A stretch of DNA of 64,000 nucleotides. It comes from Desmodus rotundus (Eukaryota; Chordata; Mammalia; Chiroptera; Phyllostomidae). Where the stretch lies: positions 186,001 through 250,000 of the forward strand of contig NW_026527258.1 in NCBI RefSeq assembly GCF_022682495.2, written 5' to 3'. Positions 8,165 through 22,452 of this stretch are shown piece by piece. Below the pieces are notes generated by a model. The model was not told where the DNA came from. It did no database searches and saw nothing but the letters and a program-made list of their open reading frames with translations. The position numbers and the translations under genes were made by a program. Position 1 is the first letter of the stretch; each line of letters starts with the position of its first letter.

Positions 8165-10205
8165 AAGATAATACATTGGTGAAGTTGTGTTTTCTCCTCA
8201 ACATCACCCGCGAATAAACCTATTTCGTAGGAACCGGGTTTTTTTAGCCAAAGCCGTCTCAGCGTGGAACGTCTTCTGAATGTTCTCTTTTCAGTAGTAG
8301 ATGGAATGGGAGACTAAGGGTGTAGCCTAGGAAACGCACGGAGACTACTACGTCCCTTGGACTCCACCCGTTCGTGAAGCATTAAGGGACGAACAAGCTA
8401 AACGTACACCATGGGCCTAGCAGGGCATTCATTCCACTCTGAGAATACAGCAGTGAAGACTTTGCGCTCCCCTGCGTCATTCAGCAATTATAGGAACTCG
8501 TGCGAAAAGTGTTTTCCACAAAAGCCATCCACACTATTTGACGTGTTATCAATGTTCTCATTTCAGTAGGAGATGAAAGCAGTGGTGTGCCACATAGTGC
8601 GTACACTTGTCAGCATCCCGTCGAAGTACCTTGCTGCAGTGTAGGATCTCTGGCTCGTGTCATAGCCCAAGAGCTACTGAAATGATTTCCCTTCAGCAAA
8701 GGAGGGAATGCCAGCATAGCACTTTGTGATCCTTGAAGGGGGATGAGCTTCCACAGTAGAGTTTTCTCCTAGGTACTTTTCGCATCCGAAAAGCGTAGTC
8801 CCAATAAGAAGAGAAGGAACGGCCTAGTTCCTCACTTTGACCATACAGTGTTTTTGACGCAGAAACGCATGTGAAGCTAGCAGTCCCCTTACTCTATTCG
8901 AGTGAATGTCTCGGACACAGCACATGAGTCAACGGTTTGAAAGCTGGCAAGGACTCGGGAATGAACATGTTCCTGAGAAGTGGCTTTAAGCATGAACGCA
9001 GCACTCGATCAATGTGTTCATATCAGCTGAAGTGGAAATGAGTGCCTTGTACCCTATCACACAACCTCTTCAGAACTTATGATCAGCTATTTTGCTCTCT
9101 TATCATTTCCCTTGCTGTGTTTGAGTCCAACGATCTACAGAATCACTTTCTCGTCATCCACGGACTCAAAGAGAGTACAGGACTATGACTGCTACGAAGT
9201 GCACTATCTTCTATGACACACTTTCCTCGACCGGCGGCCGTCATCTACCTATAGCCCTAGCCCTAAGCCTACATGTAACATTAGCCCAAACCATCATCCT
9301 AACCCTAACCCTACTCTTATCCCTAACCCTACACCTCACCCAAACCCGAACCCAATCCACAAACCGAACCCTAACCCTATCCCTAACCCTAATAATAAAG
9401 CTAATCCTAACCATATCCCGTATGCTAGCCCTAACCCTAACTCTATCTTGAAACAGAAGTCGTCTCATATATCGGAGCTGTGGGTGTTGTTCTAACCAAA
9501 ATGCTCCTGACATCATTTTCCATCAGGAGTGAATGAGCTGGGGCATAGCAGTATCTGAACGTTTCAGGACAGTGAGCTGCGAGTGTGGGGTTTTCGCCCC
9601 TCTATTTTTTCCTTGAAAAACTCACAGTCCGACGATTTCCTGCAAGTACTGACTAGTATGTCTTGTGGATAAAACTGTTACTCGAACGTACATATGCACA
9701 TGAAGCTCACAGTCCATAGAGTCTATGCGGCTGAATTTCCTTCTCAGAGAACAGCAAGGATTTCATGGAAAGCTGCCACACGACCAGGGAATCAGGATGT
9801 TTCACACAAGTGCCTTATTGGAAAAATTCATGTCCAGCGGGAAACACTAGGTCAATGGACTCGTTTCTGTAGAGTGCGAAATGTATGGGGTGCCGATATA
9901 ACCGACCGATTTGGCCAATCATTCCAATTTGTTTTCCGTATGATCACCTAGGCGGTAACTTTGCTAGGCAAAGAGTTCAGGGATCACGTTCCCCCAGACA
10001 AAGGAATGAACGGGAGCACAGGACTACGCCAACTATGAACTACAGTCAGCTTGGCTACCACTGTTTTCGCCAAATTATGCGTTCTGGGAGGAAAGCGTAT
10101 CCGGACGTTGGAAGGCCGCTAGGCCATGCTACGTGACTTGGACTCCAAGGCTCTGAAGATCTAAGGCAATATGGATCTCAGAGCACCCTGCGGGGCTCCC
10201 AGTGG
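8165..10205 (+). repeat. Satellite monomer 5
   Basis: 2,041 bp. CENP-B-box-like site 8223-8239; hexamer tract 9249-9446, haplotype A-A-A. Bases: 47C, 407A, 691T, 743T. It resembles copy 2 three units earlier. Private: 641T. Confidence 0.97.
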
Positions 10206-12246
10206 AAGATAATACATTGGTGAAGTTGTGTTTTCTCCTCAACATCACCCGGGAATAAACCTATTTCGTAGGAACCGGGTTTTTTTAGCCAAAGCCGTCT
10301 CAGCGTGGAACGTCTTCTGAATGTTCTCTTTTCAGTAGTAGATGGAATGGGAGACTAAGGGTGTAGCCTAGGAAACGCACGGAGACTACTACGTCCCTTG
10401 GACTCCACCCGTTCGTGAAGCATTAAGGGACGAACAAGCTAAACGTACACCATGGCCCTAGCAGGGCATTCATTCCACTCTGAGAATACAGCAGTGAAGA
10501 CTTTGCGCTCCCCTGCGTCATTCAGTAATTATAGGAACTCGTGCGAAAAGTGTTTTCCACAAAAGCCATCCACACTATTTGATGTGTTATCAATGTTCTC
10601 ATTTCAGTAGGGGATGAAAGCAGTGGTGTGCCACATAGTGCGTACACTTGTCAGCATCCCGTCGAAGTACCTTGCTGCAGTGTAGGATCTCTGGCTCGTG
10701 TCATAGCCCAAGAGCTACTGAAATGATTTCCCTTCAGCAAAGGAGGGAATGCCAGCATAGCACTTTGTGATCCTTGAAGGGGGATGAGCTTCCACAGTAG
10801 AGTTTTCTCCTAGGTACTTTTCGCATCCGAAAAGCGTAGTCCCAAGAAGAAGAGAAGGAACGGCCTAGTTCCTCACTTTGACCATACAGTGTTTTCGACG
10901 CAGAAACGCATGTGAAGCTAGCAGTCCCCTTACTCTATTCGAGTGAACGTCTCGGACACAGCACATGAGTCAACGGTTTGAAAGCTGGCAAGGACTCGGG
11001 AATGAACATGTTCCTGAGAAGTGGCTTTAAGCATGAACGCAGCACTCGATCAATGTGTTCATATCAGCTGAAGTGGAAATGAGTGCCTTGTACCCTATCA
11101 CACAACCTCTTCAGAACTTATGATCAGCTATTTTGCTCTCTTATCATTTCCCTTGCTGTGCTTGAGTCCAACGATCTACAGAATCACTTTCTCGTCATCC
11201 ACGGACTCAAAGAGAGTACAGGACTATGACTGCTACGAAGTGCACTATCTTCTATGACACACTTTCCTCGACCGGCGGCCGTCATCTACCTATAGCCCTA
11301 GCCCTAAGCCTACATGTAACATTAGCCCAAACCATCATCCTAACCCTAACCCTACTCTTATCCCTAACCCTACCCCTCACCCAAACCCGAACCCAATCCC
11401 CAAACCGAACCCTAACCCTATCCCTAACCGTAATAATAAAGCTAATCTTAACCATATCCCGTATGCTAGCCCTAACCCTAACTCTATCTTGAAACAGAAG
11501 TCGTCTCATATATCGGAGCTGTGGGTGTTGTTCTAACCAAAATGCTCCTGACATCATTTTCCATCAGGAGTGAATGAGCTGGGGCATAGCAGTATCTGAA
11601 CGTTTCAGGACAGTGAGCTGCGAGTGTGGGGTTTTCGCCCCTCTATTTTTTCCTTGAAAAACTCACAGTCCGACGATTTCCTGCAAGTACTGACTAGTAT
11701 GTCTTGTGGATAAAACTGTTACTCGAACGTACATATGCACATGAAGCTCACAGTCCATAGAGTCTATGCGGCTGAATTTCCTTCTCAGAGAACAGCAAGG
11801 ATTTCATGGAAAGCTGCCACACGACCAGGGAATCAGGATGTTTCACACAAGTGCCTTATTGGAAAAATTCATGTCCAGCGGGAAACACTAGGTCAATGGA
11901 CTCGTTTCTGTAGAGTGCGAAATGTATGGGGTGCCGATATAACCGACCGATTTGGCCAATCATTCCAATTTGTTTTCTGTATGATCACCTAGGCGGTAAC
12001 TTTGCTAGGCAAAGAGTTCAGGGATCACGTTCCCCCAGACAAAGGAATGAACGGGAGCACAGGACTACGCCAACTATGAACTACAGTCAGCTTGGCTACC
12101 ACTGTTTTCGCCAAATTATGCGTTCTGGGAGGAAAGCGTATCCGGACGTTGGAAGGCCGCTAGGCCATGCTACGTGACTTGGACTCCAAGGCTCTGAAGA
12201 TCTAAGGCAATATGGATCTCAGAGCACCCTGCGGGGCTCCCAGTGG
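10206..12246 (+). repeat. Satellite monomer 6
   Basis: 2,041 bp. CENP-B-box-like site 10264-10280; hexamer tract 11290-11487, haplotype C-A-C with 1225G and 1243T, shared only with copy 12. Also 47G, 251C, 321T, 378T, 407G, 956C, 1773T. Change 1225G removes the last C-run of the four-run block at unit 1205-1225. Confidence 0.97.
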
Positions 12247-14286
12247 AAGATAATACATTGGGAAAGTTGTGTTTTCTCCTCAACATCACCCGGGAATAAA
12301 CCTATTTCGTAGGAACCGGGTTTTTTTATCCAAAGCCGTCTCAGCGTGGAACGTCTCTGAATGTTCTCTTTTCAGTAGTAGATGGAATGGGAGACTAAGG
12401 GTGTAGCCTAGGAAACGCACGGAGACTACTACGTCCCTTGGACTCCACCCGTTCGTGAAGCATTAAGGGACGAACAAGCTAAACGTACACCATGGGCCTA
12501 GCAGGGCATTCATTCCACTCTGAGAATACAGCAGTGAAGACTTTGCGCTCCCCTGCGTCATTCAGCAATTATAGGAACTCGTGCGAAAAGTGTTTTCCAC
12601 AAAAGCCATCCACACTATTTGACGTGTTATCAATGTTCTCATTTCAGTAGGCGATGAAAGCAGTGGTGTGCCACATAGTGCGTACACTTGTCAGCATCCC
12701 GTCGAAGTACCTTGCTGCAGTGTAGGATCTCTGGCTCGTGTCATAGCCCAAGAGCTACTGAAATGATTTCCCCTCAGCAAAGGAGGGAATGCCAGCATAG
12801 CACTTTGTGATCCTTGAAGGGGGATGAGCTTCCACAGTAGAGTTTTCTCCTAGGTACTTTTCGCATCCGAAAAGCGTAGTCCCAAGAAGAAGAGAAGGAA
12901 CGGCCTAGTTCCTCACTTTGACCATACAGTGTTTTCGACGCAGAAACGCATGTGAAGCTAGCAGTCCCCTTATTCTATTCGAGTGAACGTCTCGGACACA
13001 GCCCATGAGTCAACGGTTTGAAAGCTGGCAAGGACTCGGGAATGAACATGTTCCTGAGAAGTGGCTTTAAGCATGAACGCAGCACTCGATCAATGTGTTC
13101 ATATCAGCTGAAGTGGAAATGAGTGCCTTGTACCCTATCACACAACCTCTTCAGAACTTATGATCAGCTATTTTGCTCTCTTATCATTTCCCTTGCTGTG
13201 TTTGAGTCCAACGATCTACAGAATCACTTTCTCGTCATCCACGGACTCAAAGAGAGTACAGGACTATGACTGCTACGAAGTGCACTATCTTCTATGACAC
13301 ACTTTCCTCGACCGGCGGCCGTCATCTACCTATAGCCCTAGCCCTAGGCCTACATGTAACATTAGCCCAAACCATCATCCTAACCCTAACCCTACTCTTA
13401 TCCCTAACCCTACCCCTCACCCTAACCCGAACCCAATCCACAAACCGAACCCTAACCCTATCCCTAACCCTAATAATAAAGCTAATCCTAACCATATCCC
13501 GTATGCTAGCCCTAACCCTAACTCTATCTTGAAACAGAAGTCGTCTCATATATCGGAGCTGTGGGTGTTGTTCTAACCAAAATGCTCCTGAAATCATTTT
13601 CCATCAGGAGTGAATGAGCTGGGGCATAGCAGTATCTGAACGTTTCAGGACAGTGAGCTGCGAGTGTGGGGTTTTCGCCCCTCTATTTTTTCCTTGAAAA
13701 ACTCACAGTCCGACGATTTCCTGCAAGTACTGACTAGTATGTCTTGTGGATAAAACTGTTACTCGAACGTACATATGCACATGAAGCTCACAGTCCATAG
13801 AGTCTATGCGGCTGAATTTCCTTCTCAGAGAACAGCAAGGATTTCATGGAAAGCTGCCACACGACCAGGGAATCAGGATGTTTCACACAAGTGCCTTATT
13901 GGAAAAATTCATGTCCAGCGGGAAACACTAGGTCAATGGACTCGTTTCTGTAGAGTGCGAAATGTATGGGGTGCCGATATAACCGACCGATTTGGCCAAT
14001 CATTCCAATTTGTTTTCTGTATGATCACCTAGGCGGTAACTTTGCTAGGCAAAGAGTTCAGGGATCACGTTCCCCCAGACAAAGGAATGAACGGGAGCAC
14101 AGGACTACGCCAACTATGAACTACAGTCAGCTTGGCTACCACTGTTTTCGCCAAATTATGCGTTCTGGGAGGAAAGCGTATCCGGACGTTGGAAGGCCGC
14201 TAGGCCATGCTACGTGACTTGGACTCCAAGGCTCTGAAGATCTAAGGCAATATGGATCTCAGAGCACCCTGCGGGGCTCCCAGTGG
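12247..14286 (+). repeat. Satellite monomer 7 (2,040 bp)
   Basis: One T is missing at unit 110/111. CENP-B-box-like site 12305-12321; hexamer tract 13330-13527, haplotype C-T-A. Shares 16G, 17A, 83T, the deletion, 528C, 728T and 758C with copy 13. Also 47G, 407C, 1347A, 1773T. Private: 1102G. Confidence 0.97.
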
Positions 14287-16328
14287 AAGATAATACATTG
14301 GTGAAGTTGTGTTTTCTCCTCAACATCACCCGCGAATAAACCTATTTCGTAGGAACCGGGTTTTTTTAGCCAAAGCCGTCTCAGCGTGGAACGTCTTCTG
14401 AATGTTCTCTTTTCAGTAGTAGATGGAATGGGAGACTAAGGGTGTAGCCTAGGAAACGCACGGAGACTACTACGTCCCTTGGACTCCACCCGTTCGTGAA
14501 GCATTAAGGGACGAACAAGCTAAACGTACACCATGGGCCTAGCAGGGCATTCATTCCACTCTGAGAATACAGCAGTGAAGACTTTGCGCTCCCCTGCGTC
14601 ATTCAGCAATTATAGGAACTCGTGCGAAAAGTGTTTTCCACAAAAGCCATCCACACTATTTGACGTGTTATCAATGTTCTCATTTCAGTAGGCGATGAAA
14701 GCAGTGGTGTGCCACATAGTGCGTACACTTGTCAGCATCCCGTCGAAGTACCTTGCTGCAGTGTAGGATCTCTGGCTCGTGTCATAGCCCAAGAGCTACT
14801 GAAATGATTTCCCTTCAGCAAAGGAGGGAATGCCAGCATAGCACTTTGTGATCCTTGAAGGGGGATGAGCTTCCACAGTAGAGTTTTCTCCTAGGTACTT
14901 TTCGCATCCGAAAAGCGTAGTCCCAAGAAGAAGAGAAGGAACGGCCTAGTTCCTCACTTTGACCATACAGTGTTTTCGACGCAGAAACGCATGTGAAGCT
15001 AGCAGTCCCCTTACTCTATTCGAGTGAACGTCTCGGACACAGCACATGAGTCAACGGTTTGAAAGCTGGCAAGGACTCGGGAATGAACATGTTCCTGAGA
15101 AGTGGCTTTAAGCATGAACGCAGCACTCGATCAATGTGTTCATATCAGCTGAAGTGGAAATGAGTGCCTTGTACCCTATCACACAACCTCTTCAGAACTT
15201 ATGATCAGCTATTTTGCTCTCTTATCATTTCCCTTGCTGTGTTTGAGTCCAACGATCTACAGAATCACTTTCTCGTCATCCACGGACTCAAAGAGAGTAC
15301 AGGACTATGACTGCTACGAAGTGCACTATCTTCTATGACACACTTTCCTCGACCGGCGGCCGTCATCTACCTATAGCCCTAGCCCTAAGCCTACATGTAA
15401 CATTAGCCCAAACCATCATCCTAACCCTAACCCTACTCTTATCCCTACCCCTACCCCTCACCCTAACCCGAACCCAATCCCCAAACCGAACCCTAACCCT
15501 ATCCCTAACCCTAATAATAAAGCTAATCCTAACCATATCCCGTATGCTAGCCCTAACCCTAACTCTATCTTGAAACAGAAGTCGTCTCATATATCGGAGC
15601 TGTGGGTGTTGTTCTAACCAAAATGCTCCTGAAATCATTTTCCATCAGGAGTGAATGAGCTGGGGCATAGCAGTATCTGAACGTTTCAGGACAGTGAGCT
15701 GCGAGTGTGGGGTTTGCGCCCCTCTATTTTTTTCCTTGAAAAACTCACAGTCCGACGATTTCCTGCAAGTACTGACTAGTATGTCTTGTGGATAAAACTG
15801 TTACTCGAACGTACATATGCACATGAAGCTCACAGTCCATAGAGTCTATGCGGCTGAATTTCCTTCTCAGAGAACAGCAAGGATTTCATGGAAAGCTGCC
15901 ACACGACCAGGGAATCAGGATGTTTCACACAAGTGCCTTATTGGAAAAATTCATGTCCAGCGGGAAACACTAGGTCAATGGACTCGTTTCTGTAGTGTGC
16001 GAAATGTATGGGGTGCCGATATAACCGACCGATTTGGCCAATCATTCCAATTTGTTTTCCGTATGATCACCTAGGCGGTAACTTTGCTAGGCAAAGAGTT
16101 CAGGGATCACGTTGCCCCAGACAAAGGAATGAACGGGAGCACAGGACTACGCCAACTATGAACTACAGTCAGCTTGGCTACCACTGTTTTCGCCAAATTA
16201 TGCGTTCTGGGAGGAAAGCGTATCCGGACGTTGGAAGGCCGCTAGGCCATGCTACGTGACTTGGACTCCAAGGCTCTGAAGATCTAAGGCAATATGGATC
16301 TCAGAGCACCCTGCGGGGCTCCCAGTGG
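14287..16328 (+). repeat. Satellite monomer 8 (2,042 bp)
   Basis: One extra T in the T run at unit 1441-1446, shared only with copy 10. CENP-B-box-like site 14345-14361; hexamer tract 15371-15568, haplotype C-T-C. Shares 1430G, 1709T and 1827G with copy 10. Also 47C, 407C, 1347A. Private: 1162C. Confidence 0.97.
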
Positions 16329-18369
16329 AAGATAATACATTGGTGAAGTTGTGTTTTCTCCTCAACATCACCCGGGAATAAACCTATTTCGTAGGAACCG
16401 GGTTTTTTTAGCCAAAGCCGTCTCAGCGTGGAACGTCTTCTGAATGTTCTCTTTTCAGTAGTAGATGGAATGGGAGACTAAGGGTGTAGCCTAGGAAACG
16501 CACGGAGACTACTACGTCCCTTGGACTCCACCCGTTCGTGAAGCATTAAGGGACGAACAAGCTAAACGTACACCATGGGCCTAGCAGGGCATTCATTCCA
16601 CTCTGAGAATACAGCAGTGAAGACTTTGCGCTCCCCTGCGTCATTCAGCAATTATAGGAACTCGTGCGAAAAGTGTTTTCCACAAAAGCCATCCACACTA
16701 TTTGACGTGTTATCAATGTTCTCATTTCAGTAGGCGATGAAAGCAGTGGTGTGCCACATAGTGTGTACACTTGTCAGCATCCCGTCGAAGTACCTTGCTG
16801 CAATGTAGGATCTCTGGCTCGTGTCATAGCCCAAGAGCTACTGAAATGATTTCCCTTCAGCAAAGGAGGGAATGCCAGCATAGCACTTTGTGATCCTTGA
16901 AGGGGGATGAGCTTCCACAGTAGAGTTTTCTCCTAGGTACTTTTCGCATCCGAAAAGCGTAGTCCCAAGAAGAAGAGAAGGAACGGCCTAGTTCCTCACT
17001 TTGACCATACAGTGTTTTCGACGCAGAAACGCATGTGAAGCTAGCAGTCCCCTTACTCTATTCGAGTGAACGTCTCGGGCACAGCCCATGAGTCAACGGT
17101 TTGAAAGCTGGCAAGGACTCGGGAATGAACATGTTCCTGAGAAGTGGCTTTAAGCATGAACGCAGCACTCGATCAATGTGTTCATATCAGCTGAAGTGGA
17201 AATGAGTGCCTTGTACCCTATCACACAACCTCTTCAGAACTTATGATCAGCTATTTTGCTCTCTTATCATTTCCCTTGCTGTGTTTGAGTCCAACGATCT
17301 ACAGAATCACTTTCTCGTCATCCACGGACTCAAAGAGAGTACAGGACTATGACTGCTACGAAGTGCACTATCTTCTATGACACACTTTCCTCGACCGGCG
17401 GCCGTCATCTACCTATAGCCCTAGCCCTAAGCCTACATGTAACATTAGCCCAAACCATCATCCTAACCCTAACCCTACTCTTATCCCTAACCCTACCCCT
17501 CACCCTAACCCGAACCCAATCCACAAACCGAACCCTAACCCTATCCCTAACCCTAATAATAAAGCTAATCCTAACCATATCCCGTATGCTAGCCCTAACC
17601 CTAACTCTATCTTGAAACAGAAGTCGTCTCATATATCGGAGCTGTGGGTGTTGTTCTAACCAAAATGCTCCTGACATCATTTTCCATCAGGAGTGAATGA
17701 GCTGGGGCATAGCAGTATCTGAACGTTTCAGGACAGTGAGCTGCGAGTGTGGGGTTTTCGCCCCTCTATTTTTTCCTTGAAAAACTCACAGTCCGACGAT
17801 TTCCTGCAAGTACTGACTAGTATGTCTTGTGGATAAAACTGTTACTCGAACGTACATATGCACATGAAGCTCACAGTCCATAGAGTCTATGCGGCTGAAT
17901 TTCCTTCTCAGAGAACAGCAAGGATTTCATGGAAAGCTGCCACACGACCAGGGAATCAGGATGTTTCACACAAGTGCCTTATTGGAAAAATTCATGTCCA
18001 GCGGGAAACACTAGGTCAATGGACTCGTTTCTGTAGAGTGCGAAATGTATGGGGTGCCGATATAACCGACCGATTTGGCCAATCATTCCAATTTGTTTTC
18101 TGTATGATCACCTAGGCGGTAACTTTGCTAGGCAAAGAGTTCAGGGATCACGTTCCCCCAGACAAAGGAATGAACGGGAGCACAGGACTACGCCAACTAT
18201 GAACTACAGTCAGCTTGGCTACCACTGTTTTCGCCAAATTATGCGTTCTGGGAGGAAAGCGTATCCGGACGTTGGAAGGCCGCTAGGCCATGCTACGTGA
18301 CTTGGACTCCAAGGCTCTGAAGATCTAAGGCAATATGGATCTCAGAGCACCCTGCGGGGCTCCCAGTGG
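16329..18369 (+). repeat. Satellite monomer 9
   Basis: 2,041 bp. CENP-B-box-like site 16387-16403; hexamer tract 17413-17610, haplotype C-T-A. Shares 436T, 475A and 758C with copy 11. Also 47G, 407C, 1773T. Private: 751G. Confidence 0.97.
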
Positions 18370-20411
18370 AAGATAATACATTGGTGAAGTTGTGTTTTCT
18401 CCTCAACATCACCCGCGAATAAACCTATTTCGTAGGAACCGGGTTTTTTTAGCCAAAGCCGTCACAGCGTGGAACGTCTTCTGAATGTTCTCTTTTCAGT
18501 AGTAGATGGAATGGGAGACTAAGGGTGTAGCCTAGGAAACGCACGGAGACTACTACGTCCCTTGGACTCCACCCGTTCGTGAAGCATTAAGGGACGAACA
18601 AGCTAAACGTACACCATGGGCCTAGCAGGGCATTCATTCCACTCTGAGAATACAGCAGTGAAGACTTTGCGCTCCCCTGCGTCATTCAGCAATTATAGGA
18701 ACTCGTGCGAAAAGTGTTTTCCACAAAAGCCATCCACACTATTTGACGTGTTATCAATGTTCTCATTTCAGTAGGCGATGAAAGCAGTGGTGTGCCACAT
18801 AGTGCGTACACTTGTCAGCATCCCGTCGAAGTACCTTGCTGCAGTGTAGGATCTCTGGCTCGTGTCATAGCCCAAGAGCTACTGAAATGATTTCCCTTCA
18901 GCAAAGGAGGGAATGCCAGCATAGCACTTTGTGATCCTTGAAGGGGGATGAGCTTCCACAGTAGAGTTTTCTCCTAGGTACTTTTCGCATCCGAAAAGCG
19001 TAGTCCCAAGAAGAAGAGAAGGAACGGCCTAGTTCCTCACTTTGACCATACAGTGTTTTCGACGCAGAAACGCATGTGAAGCTAGCAGTCCCCTTACTCT
19101 ATTCGAGTGAACGTCTCGGACACAGCACATGAGTCAACGGTTTGAAAGCTGGCAAGGACTCGGGAATGAACATGTTCCTGAGAAGTGGCTTTAAGCATGA
19201 ACGCAGCACTCGATCAATGTGTTCATATCAGCTGAAGTGGAAATGAGTGCCTTGTACCCTATCACACAACCTCTTCAGAACTTATGATCAGCTATTTTGC
19301 TCTCTTATCATTTCCCTTGCTGTGTTTGAGTCCAACGATCTACAGAATCACTTTCTCGTCATCCACGGACTCAAAGAGAGTACAGGACTATGACTGCTAC
19401 GAAGTGCACTATCTTCTATGACACACTTTCCTCGACCGGCGGCCGTCATCTACCTATAGCCCTAGCCCTAAGCCTACATGTAACATTAGCCCAAACCATC
19501 ATCCTAACCCTAACCCTACTCTTATCCCTAACCCTACACCTCACCCTAACCCGAACCCAATCCACAAACCGAACCCTAACCCTATCCCTAACCCTAATAA
19601 TAAAGCTAATCCTAACCATATCCCGTATGCTAGCCCTAACCCTAACTCTATCTTGAAACAGAAGTCGTCTCATATATCGGAGCTGTGGGTGTTGTTCTAA
19701 CCAAAATGCTCCTGAAATCATTTTCCATCAGGAGTGAATGAGCTGGGGCATAGCAGTATCTGAACGTTTCAGGACAGTGAGCTGCGAGTGTGGGGTTTGC
19801 GCCCCTCTATTTTTTTCCTTGAAAAACTCACAGTCCGACGATTTCCTGCAAGTACTGACTAGTATGTCTTGTGGATAAAACTGTTACTCGAACGTACATA
19901 TGCACATGAAGCTCACAGTCCATAGAGTCTATGCGGCTGAATTTCCTTCTCAGAGAACAGCAAGGATTTCATGGAAAGCTGCCACACGACCAGGGAATCA
20001 GGATGTTTCACACAAGTGCCTTATTGGAAAAATTCATGTCCAGCGGGAAACACTAGGTCAATGGACTCGTTTCTGTAGTGTGCGAAATGTATGGGGTGCC
20101 GATATAACCGACCGATTTGGCCAATCATTCCAATTTGTTTTCCGTATGATCACCTAGGCGGTAACTTTGCTAGGCAAAGAGTTCAGGGATCACGTTGCCC
20201 CAGACAAAGGAATGAACGGGAGCACAGGACTACGCCAACTATGAACTACAGTCAGCTTGGCTACCACTGTTTTCGCCAAATTATGCGTTCTGGGAGGAAA
20301 GTGTATCCGGACGTTGGAAGGCCGCTAGGCCATGCTACGTGACTTGGACTCCAAGGCTCTGAAGATCTAAGGCAATATGGATCTCAGAGCACCCTGCGGG
20401 GCTCCCAGTGG
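18370..20411 (+). repeat. Satellite monomer 10 (2,042 bp)
   Basis: Carries the same extra T as copy 8. CENP-B-box-like site 18428-18444; hexamer tract 19454-19651 with the haplotype A-T-A, found only here. Shares 1430G, 1709T and 1827G with copy 8. Also 47C, 407C, 1347A. Private: 95A and 1932T. Confidence 0.97.
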
Positions 20412-22452
20412 AAGATAATACATTGGTGAAGTTGTGTTTTCTCCTCAACATCACCCGGGAATAAACCTATTTCGTAGGAACCGGGTTTTTTTAGCCAAAG
20501 CCGTCTCAGCGTGGAACGTCTTCTGAATGTTCTCTTTTCAGTAGTAGATGGAATGGGAGACTAAGGGTGTAGCCTAGGAAACGCACGGAGACTACTACGT
20601 CCCTTGGACTCCACCCGTTCGTGAAGCATTAAGGGACGAACAAGCTAAACGTACACCATGGGCCTAGCAGGGCATTCATTCCACTCTGAGAATACAGCAG
20701 TGAAGACTTTGCGCTCCCCTGCGTCATTCAGCAATTATAGGAACTCGTGCGAAAAGTGTTTTCCACAAAAGCCATCCACACTATTTGACGTGTTATCAAT
20801 GTTCTCATTTCAGTAGGCGATGAAAGCAGTGGTGTGCCACATAGTGTGTACACTTGTCAGCATCCCGTCGAAGTACCTTGCTGCAATGTAGGATCTCTGG
20901 CTCGTGTCATAGCCCAAGAGCTACTGAAATGATTTCCCTTCAGCAAAGGAGGGAATGCCAGCATAGCACTTTGTGATCCTTGAAGGGGGATGAGCTTCCA
21001 CAGTAGAGTTTTCTCCTAGGTACTTTTCGCATCCGAAAAGCGTAGTCCCAAGAAGAAGAGAAGGAACGGCCTAGTTCCTCACTTTGACCATACAGTGTTT
21101 TCGACGCAGAAACGCATGTGAAGCTAGCAGTCCCCTTACTCTATTCGAGTGAACGTCTCGGACACAGCCCATGAGTCAACGGTTTGAAAGCTGGCAAGGA
21201 CTCGGGAATGAACATGTTCCTGAGAAGTGGCTTTAAGCATGAACGCAGCACTCGATCAATGTGTTCATATCAGCTGAAGTGGAAATGAGTGCCTTGTACC
21301 CTATCACACAACCTCTTCAGAACTTATGATCAGCTATTTTGCTCTCTTATCATTTCCCTTGCTGTGTTTGAGTCCAACGATCTACAGAATCACTTTCTCG
21401 TCATCCACGGACTCAAAGAGAGTACAGGACTATGACTGCTACGAAGTGCACTATCTTCTATGACACACTTTCCTCGACCGGCGGCCGTCATCTACCTATA
21501 GCCCTAGCCCTAAGCCTACATGTAACATTAGCCCAAACCATCATCCTAACCCTAACCCTACTCTTATCCCTAACCCTACCCCTCACCCAAACCCGAACCC
21601 AATCCACAAACCGAACCCTAACCCTATCCCTAACCCTAATAATAAAGCTAATCCTAACCATATCCCGTATGCTAGCCCTAACCCTAACTCTATCTTGAAA
21701 CAGAAGTCGTCTCATATATCGGAGCTGTGGGTGTTGTTCTAACCAAAATGCTCCTGACATCATTTTCCATCAGGAGTGAATGAGCTGGGGCATAGCAGTA
21801 TCTGAACGTTTCAGGACAGTGAGCTGCGAGTGTGGGGTTTTCGCCCCTCTATTTTTTCCTTGAAAAACTCACAGTCCGACGATTTCCTGCAAGTACTGAC
21901 TAGTATGTCTTGTGGATAAAACTGTTACTCGAACGTACATATGCACATGAAGCTCACAGTCCATAGAGTCTATGCGGCTGAATTTCCTTCTCAGAGAACA
22001 GCAAGGATTTCATGGAAAGCTGCCACACGACCAGGGAATCAGGATGTTTCACACAAGTGCCTTATTGGAAAAATTCATGTCCAGCGGGAAACACTAGGTC
22101 AATGCACTCGTTTCTGTAGAGTGCGAAATGTATGGGGTGCCGATATAACCGACCGATTTGGCCAATCATTCCAATTTGTTTTCCGTATGATCACCTAGGC
22201 GGTAACTTTGCTAGGCAAAGAGTTCAGGGATCACGTTCCCCCAGACAAAGGAATGAACGGGAGCACAGGACTACGCCAACTATGAACTACAGTCAGCTTG
22301 GCTACCACTGTTTTCGCCAAATTATGCGTTCTGGGAGGAAAGCGTATCCGGACGTTGGAAGGCCGCTAGGCCATGCTACGTGACTTGGACTCCAAGGCTC
22401 TGAAGATCTAAGGCAATATGGATCTCAGAGCACCCTGCGGGGCTCCCAGTGG
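20412..22452 (+). repeat. Satellite monomer 11
   Basis: 2,041 bp. CENP-B-box-like site 20470-20486; hexamer tract 21496-21693 with the haplotype C-A-A, found only here. Shares 436T, 475A and 758C with copy 9. Also 47G, 407C. Private: 1694C. Confidence 0.97.

Larger units (their letters stand above)
1..12246 (+). repeat. Loose trimer periodicity, monomers 1-3 and 4-6
   Basis: Copies three units apart resemble each other: 1 and 4 share 407A, 436T, 1773T and 1941G; 2 and 5 share 691T, 743T and A-A-A; 3 and 6 share 251C, 321T, 378T, 407G and 956C. The match is imperfect (copy 4 also shares 1247A with copy 3), so it is an older or conversion-blurred trimer of 6,123 bp. Confidence 0.7.
14287..22452 (+). 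repeat. Dimer higher-order repeat, monomers 8-9 and 10-11
   Basis: Two blocks of 4,083 bp (14287-18369 and 18370-22452). Copies 8 and 10 share the extra T, 1430G, 1709T and 1827G; copies 9 and 11 share 436T, 475A and 758C. The blocks differ in the hexamer haplotypes and several private bases. Confidence 0.85.
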
